Assembly: GCA_041581935.1 (NCBI GenBank)
Contig: JBFICP010000139.1
Coordinates: 1 to 8,407 of the forward strand
Reading direction: 5' to 3'
DNA length: 8,407 nt
Source: JAABYT01 sp041581935
GTDB taxonomy: Bacteria > Pseudomonadota > Gammaproteobacteria > HK1
Numbering within the stretch: position 1 is the first letter of the stretch; every line of letters begins with the position of its first letter. Made by a program: the position numbers and the translations under genes. Shown piece after piece: positions 1 through 6,059 of the stretch. Below the pieces are notes generated by a model. It did no database searches. It saw only the letters and a program-made list of their open reading frames with translations, and was not told the DNA's origin.

Positions 1-441
1 CGACACCGGTGCGCGTACACCGAGCGCTGCCGCGGCGTCGTTCAGCCGCTCGAGCTCGCCGCGCGATTCGACGTTGAAACAATGAACCCCGACCTCGAGC
101 GCGCGGCGCATCTCGGCTTCACGCTTTCCGACACCGGAGAACACCACCTTCGTGGCGTCGCCGCCGGCGGCCAGCACCCGTTCGAGCTCGCCGATGGAAA
201 CGATATCGAATCCCGATCCCAGACGCGCGAGGACGTCCAACACGCCGAGATTTGAGTTGGCCTTGACCGAGTAGCAGATACGATGCCGCAGCTCCGAAAG
301 GGCATCATCGAAAGCACGCCAACGGGCCTCCAGCGCCGCGCGCGAGTAGACGTAGCAGGGCGTGCCGTAGCGCCTGGCGACAGACTCGAGCGGCACCTGC
401 TCGGCGAACAGGTTGTCGTCCTGGTAATGAAAAAACTGCAC
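1..441 (-). CDS. lysA: Diaminopimelate decarboxylase, N-terminal part (cut by window edge)
   Basis: Catalyses the last step of lysine synthesis, PLP-dependent decarboxylation of meso-diaminopimelate to L-lysine in the cytoplasm. Only the first 147 codons are present and the frame is open to position 1. The start of the alanine-racemase-like barrel is clear: YGTPCYVYSR at residues 25–34, the PLP-lysine motif YSVKANSN with K60, then GSGFDIVSIGELERVLAAGG and VVFSGVGK, and HCFNVES near residue 120. This follows the Pseudomonas-type LysA closely. I chose the GTG at 441–439 because it puts FHYQDDNLFAE at the N-terminus, as in homologues, and no in-frame ATG lies between it and the upstream gene. 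No strong Shine–Dalgarno is visible. It starts 56 bp after the lptM stop and is probably cotranscribed with it. In related genomes dapF often follows, outside this window. Confidence 0.95.
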   Translation of the reverse strand, partial: MQFFHYQDDNLFAEQVPLESVARRYGTPCYVYSRAALEARWRAFDDALSELRHRICYSVKANSNLGVLDVLARLGSGFDIVSIGELERVLAAGGDATKVVFSGVGKREAEMRRALEVGVHCFNVESRGELERLNDAAAALGVRAPVS

Positions 442-497
442 GGGTCGTTCGATTGAGATGGCCGCGGGTTGAGGGCTCGAGCGCCGGGACTGAATGG

Positions 498-683
498 TCA
501 TCCGTGATGAGCGGGGCGCATTGCGGGCGAGCGTCGCGACGTTTTCTCCTTGTCTTGCTTTTCTTCCTCGTCCGTCTCGTTTTCCTCGGGCAGGTACAGC
601 GGGCCCTTGACGCCACAGGCGCTCGCGAAGCCACTCACCGCGACGGCGACCGCAAGGCTCAGAACGATTCGGCGGTTGTACAC
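498..683 (-). CDS. lptM: LptM-type small outer-membrane lipoprotein (YifL/LppL family)
   Basis: A 61-residue lipoprotein. It has a short basic N-terminus (YNRR), a hydrophobic stretch (about residues 6–19), a lipobox ASAC with the lipidated cysteine at C23, and directly after it GVKGPLYLP, the signature of this family. The remaining tail is hydrophilic: acidic EENETDEEE, then Lys/Arg-rich. In E. coli LptM helps LptD/LptE assemble with correct disulfides; the same role here is inferred from family and position. The lipobox has Ala rather than Leu at −3, which is tolerated but not typical. The start is taken as GTG at 683–681. A TTG nine bases upstream is an alternative, and neither has a clear ribosome binding site. 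It lies immediately upstream of lysA, the usual lptM–lysA order in many gammaproteobacteria. Confidence 0.85.
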   Translation of the reverse strand: MYNRRIVLSLAVAVAVSGFASACGVKGPLYLPEENETDEEEKQDKEKTSRRSPAMRPAHHG

Positions 684-710
684 GGTAATCAACGGCAAAT
701 TCGAAGGACG

Positions 711-723
711 GTCCGGGAGTATA
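711..723 (-). promoter_or_regulatory. Predicted extended −10 promoter for lptM–lysA
   Basis: Read on the minus strand, TATACT (723–718) is preceded by TG and one base, giving an extended −10 (TGCTATACT). It matches the sigma-70 consensus at five of six positions. No good −35 hexamer is seen 16–18 bp upstream, which extended −10 promoters can tolerate. Transcription would begin near 711, leaving a leader of about 28 nt before the GTG at 683. Inferred from sequence only. Confidence 0.5.
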
Positions 724-737
724 GCAGGCCCGGGTTC

Positions 738-765
738 TTGATCTGCCGTGGCCGTCGCGTACACT
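738..765 (+). promoter_or_regulatory. Predicted sigma-70 promoter for the carboxylesterase gene
   Basis: TTGATC (738–743) and TACACT (760–765) are separated by 16 bp. Each matches the sigma-70 consensus at four of six positions. The start would be near 772, about 30 nt before the GTG at 803. It sits back-to-back with the lptM promoter on the other strand. Confidence 0.4.
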
Positions 766-802
766 GCCGCGGCCCGAGCGCTTTTCCGACAGGACGCAAT
801 TC

Positions 803-1495
803 GTGAACGACGACGCACCGCTGATCATCGAGCCGCCCGAGGATGCTGCCGCCAGCGTCATTTGGCTGCACGGCCTGGGGGCCGATGGTCACGACTTCGA
901 ACCCATCGTTCCCGAGCTCGGCGATGCGCTCACCCGCAATGTTCGCTACGTGTTTCCCCACGCACCGCGCATGCCGGTCACCATCAACGGCGGCATGGTG
1001 ATGCGCGCCTGGTACGACATCGCGGATACGGATATCGCGAAGCGCGCCGACGAAGCGGGCGTGCGCGCCTCGGCGCGCATTCTCGAAGGACTCATCGAGG
1101 ACGAGCTCGGCAAGGGCCTTGCATCCGAGCGCATTCTGCTGGCGGGATTCTCCCAGGGCGGCGCCATCGCACTGCACACAGGATTGCGCTATCCGGAGCC
1201 GCTCGCCGGCATCCTCGCCCTGTCCACTTATCTGCCGCTCGAGGACGCGTTGGGCACGGAGCGCCACCCCGCGAATCGCGATGTTCCGGTTTTTCTCGCC
1301 CATGGCAGCCAAGACCCCGTTATTCCACTCGCGCTCTCTGAGCGCTCGCGGCGCTTGCTCGCGTCCCTGGGCTACCGGGTGGAATGCCACACCTATCCCA
1401 TGCCCCACTCGGTGTGCCCGGAGGAAATCCGCGACATCGCCGTCTGGCTCGAACGCGTGCTCGGCAGCGATCGGGAATCCGAAAACGCCGGTTGA
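803..1495 (+). CDS. Carboxylesterase / phospholipase family serine hydrolase
   Basis: A 230-residue alpha/beta hydrolase of the carboxylesterase/acyl-protein thioesterase-like family (Abhydrolase_2), the usual length for the group. The triad is readable: nucleophile S117 in GFSQGG, D171 in HGSQDPVIP, and H202 in PMPHSV. The oxyanion-hole region WLHGLGADGHDF (residues 21–32) and the FPHAPRMPVTINGG / RAWYDI block (51–73) are characteristic. There is no signal peptide, so it is probably cytoplasmic. Members hydrolyse short-chain carboxylic esters; the natural substrate cannot be read from sequence. The GTG start at 803 follows AGGA (791–794) at an 8-base spacing. It is divergent from lptM and convergent with rhlB, with no operon partner. 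In enterobacteria cyaY commonly occupies the position beside lptM, so this neighbour is different. Confidence 0.92.
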   Translation: MNDDAPLIIEPPEDAAASVIWLHGLGADGHDFEPIVPELGDALTRNVRYVFPHAPRMPVTINGGMVMRAWYDIADTDIAKRADEAGVRASARILEGLIEDELGKGLASERILLAGFSQGGAIALHTGLRYPEPLAGILALSTYLPLEDALGTERHPANRDVPVFLAHGSQDPVIPLALSERSRRLLASLGYRVECHTYPMPHSVCPEEIRDIAVWLERVLGSDRESENAG

Positions 1496-1545
1496 ATGAC
1501 ACAGCTTTGGCTTCGCTGCGCTAGGCCCAAGCCGGATTGGAAAGC

Positions 1546-1565
1546 ACGCGCGTGTGAGCGCGCGT
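1546..1565 (-). terminator. Possible hairpin terminator after rhlB
   Basis: Perfect inverted repeat ACGCGCG (1546–1552) / CGCGCGT (1559–1565) with a six-base loop, starting 4 bp past the rhlB stop. On the minus strand it is followed by GCTTTCC, only a three-T run, so termination may be weak. It lies in the 74-bp convergent gap and could also affect transcripts from the esterase gene. Confidence 0.4.
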
Positions 1566-1569
1566 CCCG

Positions 1570-2844
1570 TCAGGGCGAATGCGCGCGCCTTGCGCTGCTG
1601 CGCGAGCGCCCGCGCTTGGAGCGCGGCGGTGGCATGCCCCGGCGTCGCTCGCGCCGTGCCGGTGGCTTCGGTTTCGCCAGCAGCCCTTCGGTGATGGGCG
1701 CGGTCGGGATCTTGGCTCCGATGAACGCTTCGATATCCATCAACGAATACACGTAGCTCTCGCAGGCGAAGCTGACCGCGTCGCCGCTGGCGCCGGCGCG
1801 TGCGGTGCGCCCTACGCGGTGCACGTAATCTTCCGCATCCTGCGGCAGATCGAAGTTCACGATGTGACTGACGTCGGGAATGTGCAACCCGCGGGACGCG
1901 ACGTCGGTCGCCACCAGCACCGGTAACTTGCCGCTGGTGAACTTCTCGAGCAGCGCGAGCCGTTTTCGCTGTGGTACGTCGCCGGTCAACAATCCGGCGT
2001 GTACGCCGTTGCCCTCGAGATAGGCCTCGACCTTCTCGGCGGCGCGCTTGGTGTTGACGAATACCATGGTTCGAGTCGGCTCGATACGTTCGAGTATGCC
2101 GATGAGCAGCGGAATCTTCTCGTCGTTGGACACGTGGTAGAGCACCTGACTCACGTTGGACACGGTCACCTGCTCGGGATTGGCGTTGATGACCGTTGGA
2201 GAGTTCATGTGCTCATAGGCGAGCTCCGAGACCCGATGCGAAAGCGTTGCCGAGAACAGCATGTTCAGGCGTTCCGGTGGGGGCGGCATGCGCCGCAGAA
2301 CGAAGCGAATATCCTTTATGAAACCGAGATCGAACATGCGGTCGGCCTCGTCCATGACCACCACCTGTATGCCGTTGAGACTGTAAATTCGCTGCTTCAG
2401 GTAATCGATTGCGCGCCCTGGTGTGCCAATCAGGATATCGAGCCCCGCGTGAAGCATTTCGCGCTGCTGCTCGTAGCCCGTGCCGCCGAAGACCACGCCG
2501 ATGCGCAAATCCGTATGCTTGCCGAGCACCAGCGCGTCCTTGTGGATCTGAACGGCGAGCTCGCGGGTCGGCGCGAAAATCAGTGCCCTGGGATCACCGG
2601 CCTTGTGATTCTTGCGTGGTGGATTCTTCAGCAGATGATTCATGGTCGCGAGAAGAAAGGCGGCGGACTTGCCGGTACCGGTCTGCGCCTGGCCCTCCAC
2701 ATCGTGACCGTTCAGTGCGTGCGGCAGGGCCGCTGCCTGAATGGGTGTGCAGAATTCGAAGCCCGCGTCGCGGGTCCCTTGCAGAAGTTCGGGGGCCATG
2801 TCGAGGCTCGCGAACGTGATCGTGGTCAATAGATGCTTACTCAT
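1570..2844 (-). CDS. rhlB: ATP-dependent DEAD-box RNA helicase RhlB
   Basis: A 424-residue DEAD-box helicase (E. coli RhlB is 421). RhlB unwinds structured mRNA and, in E. coli, works with RNase E and PNPase in the degradosome. Motifs in order: Q-motif region with F11 and TPIQ (33–36); motif I AQTGTGKS (53–60); APTREL (91–96); GG (120–121); TPGR (141–144); motif II DEAD (165–168); motif III SAT (198–200); VATDVASRGLHIP (311–323); motif VI HRVGRTARAG (342–351). The MDEADRMFDLGFIKDIR and LNMLFSATLSHRV stretches are RhlB-like. From about residue 391 the tail is disordered and rich in Arg and Pro, a likely RNA-binding extension. The start ATG is at 2844 and gives MSK, as in E. coli. The divergent position to trxA–rho matches the enterobacterial locus and supports RhlB over other DEAD-box paralogues. 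Confidence 0.94.
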   Translation of the reverse strand: MSKHLLTTITFASLDMAPELLQGTRDAGFEFCTPIQAAALPHALNGHDVEGQAQTGTGKSAAFLLATMNHLLKNPPRKNHKAGDPRALIFAPTRELAVQIHKDALVLGKHTDLRIGVVFGGTGYEQQREMLHAGLDILIGTPGRAIDYLKQRIYSLNGIQVVVMDEADRMFDLGFIKDIRFVLRRMPPPPERLNMLFSATLSHRVSELAYEHMNSPTVINANPEQVTVSNVSQVLYHVSNDEKIPLLIGILERIEPTRTMVFVNTKRAAEKVEAYLEGNGVHAGLLTGDVPQRKRLALLEKFTSGKLPVLVATDVASRGLHIPDVSHIVNFDLPQDAEDYVHRVGRTARAGASGDAVSFACESYVYSLMDIEAFIGAKIPTAPITEGLLAKPKPPARRERRRGMPPPRSKRGRSRSSARRAHSP

Positions 2845-3097
2845 TCGTGTTCGTTTCTGTGTGTCCTGTCACTGGGGCGCGCGCAATTTCGGATCCTTGT
2901 ATAGAAGGGATTGAAATGGAGGCGCCGCGCCCAAATATCAAATGTCATAAGGGTATGTGTTTCGTGCGCCGGTACGGCGGCTCGATGTCGCGGTATTTGG
3001 AAGCGGAAATTCTTTCCAATGACGCTGTTTCCAACGAACCCTAAGTAAGTGACTGAGTGGCCGGCTTTTATGTCGAGGAGGCTCCCGATGGATGTCT

Positions 3098-3127
3098 TTG
3101 GCAGCGGAAAGCCGTCACAAATACAAG
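3098..3127 (+). promoter_or_regulatory. Predicted trxA promoter
   Basis: TTGGCA (3098–3103, five of six to the −35 consensus) and TACAAG (3122–3127, four of six to −10) are 18 bp apart. A start near 3134 would give a leader of about 76 nt. Weak prediction. Confidence 0.33.
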
Positions 3128-3196
3128 GAAAATACCGATTGTTGAGCGGCTTGCATTACACCTTCGATTCGGCTCAAATGTCGCGCAACGGCACCC

Positions 3197-3203
3197 GGAG
3201 AGG
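3197..3203 (+). promoter_or_regulatory. Ribosome binding site that fixes the trxA start
   Basis: GGAGAGG lies 6 bp before the ATG at 3210. It decides between this start and the in-frame upstream start at 3057, which has no family support for its extra 51 residues. Confidence 0.8.
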
Positions 3204-3209
3204 CCCCAT

Positions 3210-3536
3210 ATGAGCGACAAGATTGTCCACATCACGGATGAAAGTTTCGAAGACGACGTGCTCAAATCCGAGCAACCGGTGCTGGTGGACTATTGGGCTG
3301 AATGGTGTGGTCCGTGTAAGGTCATAGCGCCAATTCTTGGCGAGATCGCCGAAGAATACGCGGGAAAACTGCAGGTTGCAAAGCTAAACATAGACGAAAA
3401 TCCGGCCACACCACCCAAATACGGCATCCGGGGCATACCGACGTTGATGCTTTTCAAGGGCGGCAACGTGGAGGCCACGAAGGTGGGGGCCCTGTCCAAA
3501 TCACAGCTTTCGGCTTTTCTGGATAGCAATCTGTAG
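3210..3536 (+). CDS. trxA: Thioredoxin 1
   Basis: A 108-residue single-domain cytoplasmic thioredoxin, the normal family length. It reduces disulfides in client proteins (for example ribonucleotide reductase and PAPS reductase in E. coli) and is recycled by thioredoxin reductase. The active site is WCGPC with C33 and C36. The buried acid is D27 in VLVDYWA, and the cis-proline is P77 in GIRGIPT. The N-terminus MSDKIVHITDESF closely resembles E. coli TrxA. A good ribosome binding site fixes the ATG at 3210. The place between divergent rhlB and downstream rho is conserved with enterobacteria. The gene appears to be its own unit here, because an intrinsic terminator lies about 100 bp after the stop and before rho. 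Confidence 0.97.
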   Translation: MSDKIVHITDESFEDDVLKSEQPVLVDYWAEWCGPCKVIAPILGEIAEEYAGKLQVAKLNIDENPATPPKYGIRGIPTLMLFKGGNVEATKVGALSKSQLSAFLDSNL

Positions 3537-3582
3537 TCCAAAAGGGCGGTGCCCCGTGGTGGGGTTCCGGAAGGTATTCGCA

Positions 3583-3603
3583 GCGTCCGGGCAGGCTGGA
3601 CGC
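3583..3603 (+). other. Stem-loop in the trxA 3' untranslated region
   Basis: GCGTCC (3583–3588) pairs perfectly with GGACGC (3598–3603) across a nine-base loop. There is no T-tract after it, so it is not itself a terminator. It could protect the trxA mRNA 3' end or pause polymerase before the terminator at 3636. A smaller CCCC/GGGG hairpin (3552–3564) lies just upstream. Confidence 0.4.
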
Positions 3604-3635
3604 AGCAACAATTGCATGCTAAGTTAATTTTATTG

Positions 3636-3660
3636 AGGCGGGTTCCCCGCCTGTTTCATT
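3636..3660 (+). terminator. Intrinsic terminator between trxA and rho
   Basis: AGGCGGG (3636–3642) and CCCGCCT (3646–3652) form a seven-pair GC stem with a TTC loop. GTTTCATTCGTTT follows as an interrupted T-rich tail. It lies 100 bp past the trxA stop and should separate trxA from rho, at least in part. Confidence 0.75.
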
Positions 3661-3730
3661 CGTTTCAGAACATCCCTAGCTTGTCCGGATCCTGACCTTT
3701 GCTGGATTTCGTGTGCGTATATATCGCGCG

Positions 3731-3770
3731 CTGCCCCCTTCCCATTTCCCATCACCTAATTTGACCGTCC
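3731..3770 (+). promoter_or_regulatory. C-rich, G-poor rho leader (possible rut-like site)
   Basis: The 40 bases before the rho ATG contain 19 C and only 3 G, mostly pyrimidine runs, and no Shine–Dalgarno. C-rich, G-poor unstructured RNA is the kind of sequence Rho binds. In E. coli rho is known to be autoregulated through Rho-dependent termination in its leader. A possible −10 (TATATA, 3718–3723) lies just upstream but lacks a good −35. The regulatory role is inference. Confidence 0.4.
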
Positions 3771-5030
3771 ATGAACCTTACTGAACTCAAACAACTCACT
3801 CCGCCCGAATTGCTCACGTTATCCCAGGAAATGGGAATCGAAGGCGTCGCGCGTTCCCGTAAACAAGACATCATCTTCGGCATCCTCAAAGCCCATGCCA
3901 AAAAGGGCGAGGACATCTACGGTGATGGCGTGCTGGAAATCAGGCAGGACGGATTCGGTTTTCTCCGTTCGGCCGACAGCTCCTACCTGGCAGGACCCGA
4001 CGACATCTATGTATCGCCCAGCCAAATCCGGCGGTTCAGCCTGAGAACCGGCGATACCGTTGCCGGGAAAATCCGGCCCCCCAAGGAGGGCGAACGCTAC
4101 TTTGCGCTTCTCAAGGTCGATCAGATCAATTTCGACAGCCCGGACAATTCAAAAAACAAGGTCGCATTCGAAAACCTGACACCACTGTTTCCCAACGAGC
4201 GTTTCACGCTCGAGCGGGGCAACGGGTCCACCGAGGATCTCACGCCGCGCATCATCGATCTGATTTCCCCCATCGGTAAGGGCCAGCGTGCTCTCATCGT
4301 CTCGCCGCCCAAGGCCGGGAAAACCATGATGCTGCAAAGCATCGCCCATTCCATTGCCGCTAATCAGCCGGATTGCGACCTTATCGTGCTGCTCATCGAC
4401 GAGCGACCCGAAGAGGTCACGGAGATGGCCCGCTCGGTGCGCGGAGAAGTGGTTGCGAGCACCTTCGACGAGCCGGCCAGTCGCCACGTGCAGGTGGCCG
4501 ACATGGTCATCGAAAAAGCCAAGCGGCTCGCCGAGCACAAGCGCGACGTTGTCATCCTGCTCGACTCGATTACCCGTCTGGCGCGCGCCTACAACACGGT
4601 CGTGCCGTCCTCGGGTAAGGTCCTGACCGGTGGTGTCGACGCCAATGCGCTGCAGCGGCCGAAGCGTTTCTTCGGCGCTGCGCGAAATATCGAAGAGGGT
4701 GGCAGCCTCACCATTATTGCAACTGCGCTCGTCGATACGGGCTCACGCATGGACGACGTCATCTTCGAGGAGTTCAAGGGTACCGGTAATTCCGAGATCC
4801 ACATGGAGCGGAAAATCGCCGAGAAGCGCATTTTCCCTGCAATCAATATTGATCGGTCCGGCACCCGCCGCGAAGAGCTGCTTACCAAGCCCGACGATCT
4901 GCAGAAAATCTGGATTCTGCGCAAGCTCCTCCACCCCATGGACGAGGTGGCCGCGATGGAGTTTCTCATCGACCGCTTGAAGGCGACCAAGACCAACGCG
5001 GAATTCTTCGACGCCATGAAGCGTCAGTAG
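3771..5030 (+). CDS. rho: Transcription termination factor Rho
   Basis: A 419-residue hexameric RNA-dependent ATPase/translocase, the same length as E. coli Rho and apparently collinear with it. It binds C-rich nascent RNA and releases RNA polymerase. The N-terminal helical Rho_N domain is MNLTELKQLTPPELL onward (1–47). The cold-shock-type primary RNA site covers about 50–120 with GFGFLR (61–66) and Y80. The Walker A is SPPKAGKT with K181 and K184. IDERPEEVTEM is at 209–219, and the Walker B aspartate is D265 in VVILLDSITRLARAYN. The Q-loop region VLTGGVDANALQRPKRFFGAARNIEEGG and the R-loop GTGNSEIHMERK follow. No insertion of the actinobacterial or clostridial type is present. The ATG at 3771 lacks a Shine–Dalgarno but matches the family N-terminus. 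It sits downstream of trxA, as in enterobacteria. Confidence 0.98.
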   Translation: MNLTELKQLTPPELLTLSQEMGIEGVARSRKQDIIFGILKAHAKKGEDIYGDGVLEIRQDGFGFLRSADSSYLAGPDDIYVSPSQIRRFSLRTGDTVAGKIRPPKEGERYFALLKVDQINFDSPDNSKNKVAFENLTPLFPNERFTLERGNGSTEDLTPRIIDLISPIGKGQRALIVSPPKAGKTMMLQSIAHSIAANQPDCDLIVLLIDERPEEVTEMARSVRGEVVASTFDEPASRHVQVADMVIEKAKRLAEHKRDVVILLDSITRLARAYNTVVPSSGKVLTGGVDANALQRPKRFFGAARNIEEGGSLTIIATALVDTGSRMDDVIFEEFKGTGNSEIHMERKIAEKRIFPAINIDRSGTRREELLTKPDDLQKIWILRKLLHPMDEVAAMEFLIDRLKATKTNAEFFDAMKRQ

Positions 5031-5040
5031 GCCGGCGCCT

Positions 5041-5066
5041 GCGAGCCCCCTGCGGAGGCTCGCTTT
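5041..5066 (+). terminator. Hairpin terminator after rho
   Basis: GCGAGCC (5041–5047) pairs with GGCTCGC (5057–5063) across a nine-base loop. It is followed by TTT, only 10 bp after the rho stop and in the convergent gap with the methyltransferase gene. The T-run is short; on the minus strand no T-run follows, so it favours rho. Confidence 0.6.
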
Positions 5067-5092
5067 CAGGTTCTCGATCGGCTCGCGATTCG

Positions 5093-6037
5093 TCAGTGCG
5101 CCGCCACCACCTTGGCCACGTTCTCCACGTGACGGTGATCGGTACCGCAGCATCCACCGAAGACATTCAAATGCGCAAGCTTCGTGCGCAAGTCTCCATG
5201 CTCGGCACCAAACTCGTCCGGGTTGCCTTCGTCGAGTTCCTCCGCCTCGTCGAGCTCCGCGTGGCTCAGTCGTGATGCATTGGCACGCACACCGCGAATC
5301 CGCTTGGTCCACGCCGCGCCGGCGACCAGAGCATGATCGAAGTGCGTTGTGTGGGCGCAATTGATCATGTAATACGCCGGTCCGTTGTCGGTTGCCGCAT
5401 CGACCTGGTCGATGGCATTTCCGAGCGTTTGCGCCGTCGGCAATCGTCCGTCGGTCTCTACGGTAAACGAGATGACCACAGGCATGCCGGCGGCCTGGGC
5501 GGCGCGGGTGATTCCGATGGCCTCTTCGGCGTGGGTCATGGTGATGGCCGAAATCATGTCCGCCTCGGTCTCGGCGAAAATTCCGACTTGAACGGCGTGA
5601 TAGCGCTCGGCCTGTTCTTCGCTGAGCAGACTCTCGGGACTGTAACCATCGCCACGGGGCCCGACGCATCCGCTGATGACGAACTTCGATCTGTCGGTCT
5701 CGTGCTCGCGGCGGATCTCGCCCAAGAGCTCGATCGCCGCCCGGTTAGCCTCGGCCAGCGCCTGCGGTGTGTATCCGAGTCGCTCGCCCCAGTCGGGGCT
5801 CGCGCGCCATGTGGCGCTCTCCAGCACCATGCCGAGACCGTGGTCGGTAGCGATTTTCACGTACGGCTTGTAATAGTTGCGAAGCCCCTCGCGCCCGTCG
5901 TCGTTCTTCAACAGATCGAATGCGGCAAAGTACGGCAAGTCGAAGCCATCATGAAAGATGAGCGTCGTTTCAATCCCTCCATCGGTGAGAAACAGCTCGC
6001 CGTTCAATTGCGGTAGGTCGGTCCTGTACTTACTCAT
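5093..6037 (-). CDS. Homocysteine S-methyltransferase family protein
   Basis: A 314-residue TIM-barrel methyltransferase (S-methyl_trans domain). Members transfer a methyl group to homocysteine, making methionine, with a zinc held by three cysteines. The zinc ligands are visible: C227 in INCAH (225–229) and C296/C297 in GGCCGTDHRH (294–303). The N-terminal LTDGGIETTL (17–26) is the usual start of the barrel, and GCVGPRGDGY (123–132) is also typical. The methyl donor (S-methylmethionine, betaine or another sulfonium) cannot be decided from sequence, so I give no symbol. The start ATG at 6037 has AGGAG about 6 bp upstream. It begins 22 bp after the stop of the GNAT gene on the same strand and is probably cotranscribed. 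A stretch rich in Asp and Glu (HAELDEAEELDEGNPDEF, 259–276) replaces the usual short loop before the last strand. Confidence 0.92.
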   Translation of the reverse strand: MSKYRTDLPQLNGELFLTDGGIETTLIFHDGFDLPYFAAFDLLKNDDGREGLRNYYKPYVKIATDHGLGMVLESATWRASPDWGERLGYTPQALAEANRAAIELLGEIRREHETDRSKFVISGCVGPRGDGYSPESLLSEEQAERYHAVQVGIFAETEADMISAITMTHAEEAIGITRAAQAAGMPVVISFTVETDGRLPTAQTLGNAIDQVDAATDNGPAYYMINCAHTTHFDHALVAGAAWTKRIRGVRANASRLSHAELDEAEELDEGNPDEFGAEHGDLRTKLAHLNVFGGCCGTDHRHVENVAKVVAAH

Positions 6038-6042
6038 GGTGT

Positions 6043-6049
6043 GCTCCTG
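6043..6049 (-). promoter_or_regulatory. Ribosome binding site for the methyltransferase gene
   Basis: On the minus strand AGGAG falls in the 22-bp gap between the GNAT stop and the methyltransferase ATG. This supports the 6037 start and independent translation within a shared mRNA. Confidence 0.7.
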
Positions 6050-6059
6050 TGCAACGTCT

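Larger units (their letters stand above)
2845..3209. other. Divergent rhlB / trxA intergenic region
   Basis: A 365-bp stretch with no convincing gene, visibly less GC-rich than the flanking coding DNA. It must hold the promoters for rhlB (leftward) and trxA (rightward). The only promoter candidate I would name is the trxA one at 3098–3127. TATA-like patches occur at 2899–2906 but have no matching −35. The short open frame at 2847–3044 has no family signature and I do not treat it as a gene. Confidence 0.7.

Noticed and set aside
689..1408. Long minus-strand open frame antisense to the carboxylesterase
   Set aside because: It overlaps a gene with a complete catalytic triad; long antisense frames are common in GC-rich DNA, and its translation resembles no family.
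1999..2832. Plus-strand open frame antisense to rhlB
   Set aside because: rhlB has every DEAD-box motif in order; the opposite frame shows no motif.
2847..3044. Small open frame (65 codons) in the rhlB–trxA gap
   Set aside because: No family signature, no convincing ribosome binding site, and it covers DNA that must contain promoters.
3057..3209. N-terminal extension of thioredoxin from an upstream in-frame start
   Set aside because: The extra 51 residues match nothing in the family, while the ATG at 3210 has a good ribosome binding site and the normal TrxA N-terminus.
4743..5669. Minus-strand open frame spanning the end of rho and part of the methyltransferase gene
   Set aside because: It crosses two well-supported genes and a terminator and has low-complexity Arg-rich content.
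5333..6016. Plus-strand open frame antisense to the methyltransferase gene
   Set aside because: The minus strand carries conserved zinc and barrel motifs; this frame carries none.
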